53,749 nt of DNA. Source: Verrucomicrobia subdivision 3 bacterium UBA693 (GTDB lineage Bacteria; Verrucomicrobiota; Verrucomicrobiia; Limisphaerales; UBA8199). The notes below the pieces were generated by a model. It did not search any database. It saw only the letters and a list, made by a program, of their open reading frames with translations, and had not been told where the DNA came from. Location of the stretch: assembly GCA_002298785.1 (NCBI GenBank), contig DBMR01000125.1, forward strand, positions 1 through 53,749, read 5' to 3'. The position numbers and the translations under genes are program-made. This document shows positions 1 through 8,307 of the stretch, in pieces; within the stretch, counting starts at the first letter, position 1, and every line of letters starts with the position of its first letter.

Positions 1-21
1 TGCACCCCTATGATCGCTTAC

Positions 22-52
22 GACCAACCTGCAAATCGTCATTAAACAGTAA
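22..52 (+). repeat. 31-bp direct repeat, copy 1
   Basis: The 31 bases here recur at 468-498 with only two substitutions (T30 versus G, T50 versus C). Both copies contain the core GCAAATCGTCATTAAACAG. They flank the small ORF at 121-324. Nothing identifies them as part of an insertion sequence, so they are recorded only as a dispersed or duplicated intergenic repeat. Confidence 0.6.
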
Positions 53-120
53 CGGGCCCTCAAACCAGGCATCGTTGTGCATGACCAATTAGCACAGGAA
101 CTGCCCAGGGAGATGCCAAT

Positions 121-324
121 ATGAACAGCAGCGTACCGACCATCGCAAAAAAGGCGCTTGGATGGCTCTGCAGGATATTAGGAGTTTGGACGTTCTTTGC
201 TGGGCTCATGGGCGTGTGCGCAGCCGGACTTGCCCCAGCTACATTGTTAATCCCGGTCGCGCTGTACCTCTTGGGGAGTTGGCTGGTTGAAGGGAATAAA
301 CTATTCACCTTCAGGTGGAAATAG
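121..324 (+). CDS. small membrane protein, unassigned
   Basis: A 67-residue protein with two hydrophobic stretches, roughly residues 12-36 and 38-55, separated by a short Gly/Ala-rich turn, and a basic tail ending FRWK. It would be a small inner-membrane protein. The ATG is supported by a Shine-Dalgarno-like AGGGAG at 107-112, eight bases upstream. No family was recognised. It lies between two copies of a 31-bp repeat and is convergent with the 528-aa gene downstream. It is short, so the coding call rests on the ribosome-binding site and on clean hydrophobic segments. Confidence 0.5.
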   Translation: MNSSVPTIAKKALGWLCRILGVWTFFAGLMGVCAAGLAPATLLIPVALYLLGSWLVEGNKLFTFRWK

Positions 325-467
325 GCGCATGCGACCGATTAAGGCCGTAATGAACCCCGGACCAGCCGCTAACGGAGGTCCCACTGAAGGCTAAAGGACA
401 ATGCAGCGAACTTCCTCAGTGATGCCGTGGACATCCGGGCGACAAACGAAAGCTAGGGCGAAGCGCA

Positions 468-498
468 GACCAACCGGCAAATCGTCATTAAACAGCAA
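468..498 (+). repeat. 31-bp direct repeat, copy 2
   Basis: Second copy of the element at 22-52, 29 of 31 bases identical, located just beyond the 3' end of the 528-aa gene on the opposite strand. The 186 bases between 324 and 511 hold no other feature that I can support. Confidence 0.6.
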
Positions 499-510
499 GC
501 GCTCCACAGG

Positions 511-2097
511 CTAAGCACCAGGATCAGCATGAACCGGCACCACTTGTGGCCAGACCCAGTCCCGCGCGTCCCACGCCGAAGATGGTGGGCGGTCGTTCGT
601 CTCAGAAAGTGGAGAGCCCTGGTCATCTTGAGCGTCCTCACCCACAGAGTACAGGCAGTAAGTCCCGTCGGAACGGAGTTTGTAGCGCAGGGGTTGACCA
701 TCCATGAGATCATGGGGCACCTCCGCTACGAAATCGGGCACCAGGGCCTCAAGACTCACAGATGGTTTTCCATGCCGCAACTCGTACCGCTTCAAGCCAA
801 TGGCAGTGGTCAGCATGTGGCAGAGCGTCAGGTTTTTCATCGAGGTTGACCAAGCTCGGCGAAAATCGGCATACGGATACTGGTGGTTGAGAATGGAAGC
901 TCCAACTTTTTCGGACATCTGGTCTATCAGGGGCACGGCGATATAGAAGCGCCAACTGGCAGCCAGTAGCTGATAATTGTTCTGGAGAGATCCGAATCGC
1001 CGATTCAATTCCGTCCCAGAGCCGGTTTGAACCGCCGCGCGTATGGCTTCAAGTTCCGCCTGATAGTGCTGCAGGTGCTGCAATTTCTCCTGGTCGGCCC
1101 AGGCAAATCGCCACAAAGGATGGAACAGCCAATCACGCCAATAACGTATCGCGTAGACCTGCGCGGAAACTGGGACTTTATACCCCAGCGATTCATAAAA
1201 AGATTGGTAGCGCGTAACCCATGCCAAGTAAGAATGCGATGAGAACCACTGGAGTTCGTAAAGACGGCCGCTGCGTTCCGCCGCAATGGTGCGCTGCATC
1301 TGGGCCAACAACTTGTCACACTGGAAGGCCTGTTGCAGCTCCGCCAATTGCGCATCCGTCCAACCATCAGCTTGGAGCGCGTCCCAGGCCACTTCCGTGC
1401 TTAAACGTAAGATTGCAATACGGATCATGTAGTTAACCAGGCTGGGGTCTTCGGCGTGGAGCCTCGTGAAACCCGCCAAGGCAAACAGGTTGTCTTTTGC
1501 TCCCGCGAGATTAGTTCGATGAAGGTCAGACAGGGCAGCCGCCTGCAATGCCTGGGCGGCGCGCCGGACATTCACAAAGTTGGGGATGCTGAGTTTGTCC
1601 AACCCGCTAAGGATCTCGTAACCCATATCGGCAGGTGGGTCGCGGAGGATCTTTCGCAATAACTCGAGCGATGGTTCAGCGTGTCGAATCTCCAACTCAA
1701 GCTCCAGCCAGGTATTACTCTCCGTGGTCTGGGAGGCTAATACGGGACTCGGTTCCTGGCTTCCTCGTCGGGCCATTCCCGATTCCTTGACCACGATCGC
1801 GCATATTTGACCAGAGAAGCGGCTCAGCCCAGGGGGAAGCTGTTCAACTGCCAGCCGCAATTCGTTTGAAACCGCCAGGCTGCGGGCTGTTGGCCGCGGC
1901 CACATTTTGTCGGGCTCAAATATCTCACCTTCGGCGGCCATTTGCTGCTTCCAGCGGTTGAGAGCCCACTGGCCTCGCCATCTCTCCATCAACAAGGCAG
2001 CAACGACCACCAAGACCGAGAAGGCCATTACTTTGAACAAGCGATGGCGCAGCGGTCGCGGTGGCTGCTTTTTCAAATCTGCTTTTAGTTTGATCAC
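511..2097 (-). CDS. membrane-anchored protein of verrucomicrobial type, unknown function
   Basis: 528 residues with one N-terminal transmembrane segment at about residues 22-38 after a basic stretch, so the bulk is probably outside the cytoplasm. The C-terminal part (about residues 420-490) carries a pattern common in Verrucomicrobia and Planctomycetes proteins of unknown function: a helix with a Leu-x-x-Tyr-Glu motif, a Pro/Ser segment, LEALVPDF, a DGQPLRYKL segment and an LYSVGED segment followed by Asp-Asp. The start codon is GTG and has no clear Shine-Dalgarno; the next in-frame Met is at residue 24, inside the membrane segment, which argues for the longer form. It is divergent from the gene at 2145 with only 47 bases between the starts. 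Confidence 0.75.
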   Translation of the reverse strand: MIKLKADLKKQPPRPLRHRLFKVMAFSVLVVVAALLMERWRGQWALNRWKQQMAAEGEIFEPDKMWPRPTARSLAVSNELRLAVEQLPPGLSRFSGQICAIVVKESGMARRGSQEPSPVLASQTTESNTWLELELEIRHAEPSLELLRKILRDPPADMGYEILSGLDKLSIPNFVNVRRAAQALQAAALSDLHRTNLAGAKDNLFALAGFTRLHAEDPSLVNYMIRIAILRLSTEVAWDALQADGWTDAQLAELQQAFQCDKLLAQMQRTIAAERSGRLYELQWFSSHSYLAWVTRYQSFYESLGYKVPVSAQVYAIRYWRDWLFHPLWRFAWADQEKLQHLQHYQAELEAIRAAVQTGSGTELNRRFGSLQNNYQLLAASWRFYIAVPLIDQMSEKVGASILNHQYPYADFRRAWSTSMKNLTLCHMLTTAIGLKRYELRHGKPSVSLEALVPDFVAEVPHDLMDGQPLRYKLRSDGTYCLYSVGEDAQDDQGSPLSETNDRPPSSAWDARDWVWPQVVPVHADPGA

Positions 2098-2144
2098 GAG
2101 GTTTTTGTCACGTGCGCCTCAAAAGAACGTAAAAACAGCATCTC

Positions 2145-3053
2145 GTGTGCCAAAGAAACCCATCATTGATTTCTTCCTCGACAATCCAATCCAGCCCGGC
2201 AGATCCTCTCGCGGTGTTCAGGCGACGCCCGAAATCATTAGATGAGACGGATGTGGCCGCGGATCCGGGGCGCCTCGAACTGTTCTGGCTTTTGCGGCGG
2301 GAGGTCAACGATGAGATGCTCCAGCAGATGGCGGCTGCCGACGGCGGCATGGGACAAGAAGATTATTACAAAGAGCTGAGGGAAATCCTTCGCACGGGAC
2401 GCGTTCTTTGTTCGGGCGACACTTTCGAGGTCTGCAATATTCTACGGTGGGGAACGCTGGATCTATCGGTGCCGCTCACCTCCGAAACGCGCTGCCACGA
2501 AGTCACTCGCCTCTTCGGATCGTGGATCCTGCTGAATGCCTATGCTCAGCCGGAACGTTTTCAAAACGGCCAAATCGAATCCGGCGACGAACTCGCCCTC
2601 CAGAATCTTTGCGAAATCAGCGTGGCCCTGGGGCCAGAGTTTGTTCGTGCAGCCATACCCTTGGTGTTTTGGGCGCAGACGGCGGGTGCAGCAGCCCACG
2701 ATCGCCTTGAGAACCTGTTCTACGCGTTGAGCCTGCTGGTGCTGCGCTGCGCCTCACCCGACGCCGAGCAAATCGCGGCGGCTCCCGCCGTGTATGACAA
2801 CTTGGTTCACCAGGAGCAGGAACTCCGCGGGCAACTGTCTGCGGAAGGCTCTGAGAATTGTCTCCCAGGGTCTGCCTGGCTGTTCGGTCTTTATCAGGGC
2901 GACAATGATGGTCCGTTGAAGTCTGAAAGTATTCAACGCAAGTGGGTCAGGACGGCGGTGTGGGTACTTGGCCGGTTGGCTGCTTCGAGTTCAGGAGGAG
3001 CTAATCCCAGATTAGTTGAGTTTAGGCACCGCCTTCTAGACCCACTGTCCTAA
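2145..3053 (+). CDS. hypothetical protein, helical, possible N-terminal frameshift
   Basis: 302 residues, acidic and rich in Leu, Ala and Glu, without signal peptide or membrane segment; probably a cytoplasmic all-helical protein. No family was recognised. The GTG start at 2145 has no good ribosome-binding site. A second GTG at 2147, in the neighbouring frame, opens the natural-looking peptide PKKPIIDFFLDNP before running into a stop, while the annotated frame becomes convincing only from about residue 20. This may mean that an indel near 2185-2200 has moved the N-terminus between frames, or that the real start is further downstream (GTG near 2250). The C-terminal 250 residues are a confident coding region. 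Confidence 0.7.
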   Translation: MCQRNPSLISSSTIQSSPADPLAVFRRRPKSLDETDVAADPGRLELFWLLRREVNDEMLQQMAAADGGMGQEDYYKELREILRTGRVLCSGDTFEVCNILRWGTLDLSVPLTSETRCHEVTRLFGSWILLNAYAQPERFQNGQIESGDELALQNLCEISVALGPEFVRAAIPLVFWAQTAGAAAHDRLENLFYALSLLVLRCASPDAEQIAAAPAVYDNLVHQEQELRGQLSAEGSENCLPGSAWLFGLYQGDNDGPLKSESIQRKWVRTAVWVLGRLAASSSGGANPRLVEFRHRLLDPLS

Positions 3054-3143
3054 GTGCTGCGGTGTGGATCAATAAGATGAACAGCCTGGCCTAAACCAAC
3101 AACAAACGTTCCCCACGCAATCAATTCGGCAATTTGGCAGTGC

Positions 3144-4451
3144 CTACTTCAAACGTTTAAAGCGGGTCGTGAAACCGGCGCCAAGATCAGGCTCTTTGCC
3201 CGATTGAATTGCTTTCTTCCACTTTACTGGCTGGGCTTGGGAAGTTTTCCAGAATTTGGTGCATTCATCCAGAAAGTCCAACACCGGTTGCGTTTGCTTT
3301 AGTCCAAGGAGATCCCTCATCAATGCCAGGTCCGGTCCGTAGGAACCGAGCGCGGGCGAAGCCTTCGTGACCTTTCCTGAAGCGATCAGACACTCCCCTG
3401 CCCGTTTGGTGTCGCCACGGCTTAAGGCGATTTCCCCGAGGATGGAGTTGGCCTGGTGGACAGCATCACCCAAATCCCACTCTCGTGCCAAACGCTGGTC
3501 AGGGGGAAGGTCGGTGCTCGCGTCGGATCGTTGGCGCGCTACCGCCAGCCAGCGATCGGCGTATTTTTCGGCAATTGAATACTCCCCTGCCCAAAAGGCG
3601 GCTTTGGTTATCGAGGAAAGGAGGTCGAGTTGAACTTGCTCCTTCCTTTCTGGAGGCAAAAGTCTTTCCGCGGTTTGCAGTGCACCCAAGGCTTTAGCCG
3701 CTAATCCGCGGTCTCCCTCTGGACGGTCGAAGCACGGGCCAGACTGGTCGAGACAGGAATTGCCATAAGACAAAGCCGAATCCGGATCTCGCTCGGCGAG
3801 TTGTCGCAACAAGGACTCACCTTTCTTGATGAAGGCTTTGTCCACAGGTGAAAGCATTAGAAAAGTACCGGCCTGCCTGATGATGTGTGGATTGTTGGTG
3901 TGCTGCTGCGCCAAACCGATCCACTTGCCGGCTACGATCTCGAAACATTTAGGATCAGCCAGGATTGGGGACAGGCGGCTTATACTGATGGCATTTGCCA
4001 TTTTTGAATAGGGATCCAATTCGATAAAGTTTGCATACAAGCGTCCAACTTGTTCAGCGCTGCCATGGCCAGGATCATCAAATTCGTAATGGATCAGGTG
4101 ATAAGATAGCAAACGAACGAGCGATGGTTGGTCTTTGGGATTGGCCGCACACTTGGACTCAAGCTCCCGCGCCGCTTCGCTGGTCAAGGCCGCTCCTTCA
4201 CGATTCCAAGCGTCCAGTTCTCTATCATGATTCATGGTGCTATTGGCGGCGCTGAATGAAATGAACCCCTCGCTGGTGAGGCCAGCTCCTGCGCTGGTGA
4301 TTAAACCAGCCACGTTGGTGGCGGTAGCGGCAGGAATCACCTGAGCCACTGAAGCGAGGGCTGTCCGCATCGCTGCGATTCCCAGGACCAGCAGAATGCC
4401 TCTCCTCATGAGCCTCCACCGACCGCGGTGGGCTGCCAAATTGGTTTTCAT
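3144..4451 (-). CDS. exported helical-repeat (TPR-like) protein
   Basis: 435 residues from the chosen ATG, which follows an in-frame ATG 18 bases further upstream. The N-terminus reads as a signal peptide: basic MKTN...RRG, a hydrophobic stretch, then an Ala-rich cleavage region near residue 35. The rest is alpha-helical and repeat-like. The C-terminal 70 residues (LGSYGPDLALMRDLL, a segment with ECTKFW, then PDLGAGF) resemble a C-terminal motif that I associate with TPR-like and sigma-factor-linked proteins of Acidobacteria and Verrucomicrobia, where it usually reads SFGPN...ELC.KFW...FGAN. The function is unknown. It is convergent with the gene at 2145-3053. Confidence 0.72.
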   Translation of the reverse strand: MKTNLAAHRGRWRLMRRGILLVLGIAAMRTALASVAQVIPAATATNVAGLITSAGAGLTSEGFISFSAANSTMNHDRELDAWNREGAALTSEAARELESKCAANPKDQPSLVRLLSYHLIHYEFDDPGHGSAEQVGRLYANFIELDPYSKMANAISISRLSPILADPKCFEIVAGKWIGLAQQHTNNPHIIRQAGTFLMLSPVDKAFIKKGESLLRQLAERDPDSALSYGNSCLDQSGPCFDRPEGDRGLAAKALGALQTAERLLPPERKEQVQLDLLSSITKAAFWAGEYSIAEKYADRWLAVARQRSDASTDLPPDQRLAREWDLGDAVHQANSILGEIALSRGDTKRAGECLIASGKVTKASPALGSYGPDLALMRDLLGLKQTQPVLDFLDECTKFWKTSQAQPVKWKKAIQSGKEPDLGAGFTTRFKRLK

Positions 4452-4469
4452 GAACTCAGGATAAGCCAT

Positions 4470-4843
4470 TGATGACCGCGAGCATTAATTGAAAAATCGA
4501 GCAACAGCATCGACGTAGCCAATGGTCTGGCTGTCGGTCGCAGCTTTGGTCTGTCGAAACCGATCCCATGGAATAATCTCGCGCTCAAACGCATGTCGGC
4601 TCGATTCGACGTAGCCCTTGACGAGGAGGACAAATTGAAAGAGCCGGGTCGAGAAAGGATGTGACCGGGCCCGGCCACGCATCACGCCACCACCAAAATC
4701 CAGTGCCAGCTATGTTCAGAGCGAACACAGTGCCGGTGAAACCGTCGGCCGTAGCTTTGACCGACGGTTGTGAACTGCCTCTTTGGAGATTCAGGTTGAG
4801 GTCCTCTATTTGAAAACCACAAGCCCATCCCGCATGGGGAAAC
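4470..4843. other. intergenic stretch with possible ORF remnant
   Basis: No confident gene fills these 374 bases. On the minus strand 4485-4685 stays open for 66 codons and includes the peptide REIIPWDRFRQT, which has natural composition but no start context and no family that I recognise; it could be the decayed end of a gene. A 9-bp inverted repeat sits at 4740-4769. Confidence 0.35.
4740..4769 (-). terminator. 9-bp stem-loop downstream of the aldo/keto reductase gene
   Basis: AACCGTCGG at 4740-4748 pairs perfectly with CCGACGGTT at 4761-4769 around a 12-base loop. It lies about 75 bases beyond the stop of the reductase gene, in the right place to end the three-gene transcript. There is no uridine run after the stem, so intrinsic termination is only a possibility. 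Confidence 0.35.
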
Positions 4844-5839
<996 letters not shown>

Positions 5840-5869
5840 AAGCGATTTGCGGTTTCGATTGCCTGCGTA

Positions 5870-6934
5870 TCACTCCGCTTTGAGCGAAGCCATATCGATG
5901 GAGAAGCGGTATTTGACATCGGACCTGGCCATACGGTCGTAAGCCTCGTTGACCTTCTGGATGGGGATGACTTCAACGTCCGCGGTGATGTTGTTCTTAC
6001 CACAGAAGTCGAGCATCTCCTGGGTCTCGGCAATGCCGCCAATCGGCGAACCCGACAGACTGCGGCGTCCCAGAAGTAAAGCGAACGCGGAGACCGCGTG
6101 AGGCTTTTCGGGCGCGCCGACCAAGGTGAGGTTGCCATCCACCTTCAGCAGGTTGAGATAGGCATTGATGTCGTGCGCGGCGGCGACCGCATCCAGAATG
6201 AAGTCGAAACTACCGGCGTGTTTGTTCATTTCGTCAGCGTTACGCGAAATAACCACCTCGTGTGCGCCCAGGCGGATGGCGTCGTCTTTCTTGGAAGGCG
6301 AAGTAGTAAACACCACCACGTGCGCGCCAAAGGCGCGGGCGAACTTCACGCCCATGTGGCCGAGGCCACCAAGCCCAACGACGCCGACCTTTTGGCCCGG
6401 ACCGACTTTCCAATGGCGCAGCGGCGAATAGGTCGTAATGCCGGCGCAGAGCAAGGGCGCGGTGTTGGCGAGAGACAGGTTTGCCGGGACACGGAGCGTG
6501 AAGCGCTCGTCCACGACGATGCTCTCGGAATAGCCACCGTAAGTCGGCAGCCCGAGGTGCCTGTCGGTCCCGCCATAAGTCCAGACTCCGCTGGAGCAGA
6601 ACTGTTCATTGCCAGCGCGGCAGTGGGGACAAGACAGATCGGCATCAACCAGGCAACCCACGGCGGCGAGGTCGCCCACTTTGAATTTGGTGACGTCAGG
6701 CCCGACCTTGGTGACGCGTCCCACGATCTCGTGGCCGGGAACACACGGGTATACAGTCTGCATGAGACTGCTCCACTCGTTGCGCGCGTAGTGGAGATCA
6801 GAATGGCAAATGCCGCAGTAAAGAATTTCAATCTGCACATCCCGTGGCGTGGGATCACGACGCGGGATGGTAGTGTGGGTCAGCGGAGAGGTCGCGCTGG
6901 CTGCGGAATAGGCTTTGGTTTTATACGTGTTCAT
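5870..6934 (-). CDS. zinc-dependent NAD(P) alcohol dehydrogenase, YahK-like
   Basis: 354-residue medium-chain dehydrogenase of the cinnamyl-alcohol/YahK group, reducing aldehydes with NADPH. The catalytic zinc ligands are Cys40 (in YCGICHSD), His68 (in VPGHEI) and Cys163 (in LLCAGITTYSP). The Rossmann glycine motif is GLGGLGHMG near residue 190. The structural zinc lobe has Cys102, Cys105 and Cys113, but the first ligand, usually Cys in VDSC, is Asp99 (VDADLSC); Asp can bind zinc, but the change is unusual in this group. The gene sits 51 bases after the AraC-type regulator and 30 bases before the aldo/keto reductase, which implies one transcript. Confidence 0.93.
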   Translation of the reverse strand: MNTYKTKAYSAASATSPLTHTTIPRRDPTPRDVQIEILYCGICHSDLHYARNEWSSLMQTVYPCVPGHEIVGRVTKVGPDVTKFKVGDLAAVGCLVDADLSCPHCRAGNEQFCSSGVWTYGGTDRHLGLPTYGGYSESIVVDERFTLRVPANLSLANTAPLLCAGITTYSPLRHWKVGPGQKVGVVGLGGLGHMGVKFARAFGAHVVVFTTSPSKKDDAIRLGAHEVVISRNADEMNKHAGSFDFILDAVAAAHDINAYLNLLKVDGNLTLVGAPEKPHAVSAFALLLGRRSLSGSPIGGIAETQEMLDFCGKNNITADVEVIPIQKVNEAYDRMARSDVKYRFSIDMASLKAE

Positions 6935-6985
6935 AATGCTCTGGTTAATGTCGTTACAGGTTTTTTGTCAAAATTCAGTCGGCGC

Positions 6986-8014
6986 TCAAGCCACTGCTTC
7001 GGCCGGACGATGCCGGGTGCGCCATTCTCCGGACGAGGTTCCTTCCCATCCCTGGAAGGCACGGAAGAACGAGTTGGCATCTTCGTAGCCCAGCAAGAAA
7101 GCGGCTTCGTTTAGCTCGACCGAGCTGTGCTTGAGGTAGTGGCGCGCCAACTCGCGCCGGGTGTCTTCGACCAATTGCTGAAAGGTGATGTCAGCATCCG
7201 TGAGTCGACGTTGCAGAGTGCGCGCGCTCATGCAGAGCTCCCGCGCAATTTGCTGGAGCGTCGGGCGTTTGCCAGCGAGGGAGCGCTTGAGGGTGTGCTT
7301 GACTTGATCCCCAACATCCACATTGGCGTTACGCTCTTGCAGTTCGGTCTCCAATTGGGTCCCAATGACCTTGAGTAACTCCTCGTTCTGGGTGACGAAA
7401 GGCCGGTCAAGGTCGCGATTGCGAAACACTAGTGCGTTGCGGCCGGCCTTAAACCGCACCCGGCAGCCGAAGTGGGACTCCAACGACTCGCGGTGCTGCA
7501 CGGCGCGAGTGAGTTCCAGGCGAAGCGGAACGATTTGCCCGTCGGTGCCGCGCTGACCTAGGCCGAGGATCCACGACAGAACCAAATCGACCATCACGTC
7601 GGGTTCAACTTCCTCCGCCTGAAGGTAGATGAACTCCACGGTAGCCTCGTCGCCGGAGGTGCGAACGCGGATTTCTTCCGGACAGGTGATCCGTTTGTAC
7701 CGGGCAATGCGTTGCAGGGCGTCGCGGAAGGTGCGACTGCAGACGGCTGCAATGGCGGTGGGTTGGTAGCGCTCAAATCTTGGTTCTGCCCCCAACTTCA
7801 GGCCAATGGCTGGATCGTTGCTAGTTTCCCCAATGGCGCGCCAGAGGGCGAAAAGCTCGGCAGTCGTGACGTAAATCTTTTCCTGCTGAAAGAAGCCCGC
7901 CCGGAGTCCCGCTCGGCGCAATACCGCTGGCACCGACACGTGATGCTCTTCCAGTCGCCCGGCTAGCAGGCTGGAAACTTTGAACCGATCGCTCACTACT
8001 TTGGTGGCATTCAC
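6986..8014 (-). CDS. AraC-family transcriptional regulator (Arabinose_bd N-terminal domain)
   Basis: 342 residues. The N-terminal two thirds resemble the PF12625 ligand-sensing domain found in OruR/ArgR-like and AdhR-like AraC regulators. The C-terminus (about residues 245-330) carries two helix-turn-helix motifs: LQQIARELCMSARTLQRRL and the conserved second one with FLLGYEDANSFFRAF followed by GTSSGEWR, which replaces the usual GxSPxxYR. It heads the alcohol dehydrogenase and aldo/keto reductase genes on the same strand, so it probably activates them in response to an aldehyde or alcohol. A perfect inverted repeat lies 28 bases upstream of its start. Confidence 0.92.
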   Translation of the reverse strand: MNATKVVSDRFKVSSLLAGRLEEHHVSVPAVLRRAGLRAGFFQQEKIYVTTAELFALWRAIGETSNDPAIGLKLGAEPRFERYQPTAIAAVCSRTFRDALQRIARYKRITCPEEIRVRTSGDEATVEFIYLQAEEVEPDVMVDLVLSWILGLGQRGTDGQIVPLRLELTRAVQHRESLESHFGCRVRFKAGRNALVFRNRDLDRPFVTQNEELLKVIGTQLETELQERNANVDVGDQVKHTLKRSLAGKRPTLQQIARELCMSARTLQRRLTDADITFQQLVEDTRRELARHYLKHSSVELNEAAFLLGYEDANSFFRAFQGWEGTSSGEWRTRHRPAEAVA

Positions 8015-8041
8015 GAGCTTAAGTTAACTCAGGACCGAAAT

Positions 8042-8054
8042 CTGTCATTGACAG
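8042..8054. promoter_or_regulatory. inverted repeat CTGTCAtTGACAG, possible operator
   Basis: Two 6-base arms separated by one base form a perfect dyad 28 bases upstream of the AraC-type regulator start. Position suggests an autoregulatory operator, although AraC-family proteins more often bind direct repeats, so another regulator is possible. The 253 bases from 8055 to 8307 contain no further feature that I can support. Confidence 0.35.
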
Positions 8055-8307
8055 AACGCGCCAAATTACTAGCCAAACGCGCCAGGGCTGAATCTGAAGC
8101 CTGGAGCATTTCGCTTGAATGATGAAAAGCACCACTGCACACGAGCGTGTTGCAGCTTGCTTTGCAATGCCTTTGTCTCGTCCTTTCGCCAATGACTTTC
8201 GGCGATATTCTGGTGGTCTTAAGGTAAATCGGGACAGACAGTCTACAGCAGAGGACCTGCCGCTTTCCGAGCCAGCACTAATCGAGCTCAGGTCCCTTCC
8301 GAGTGGA

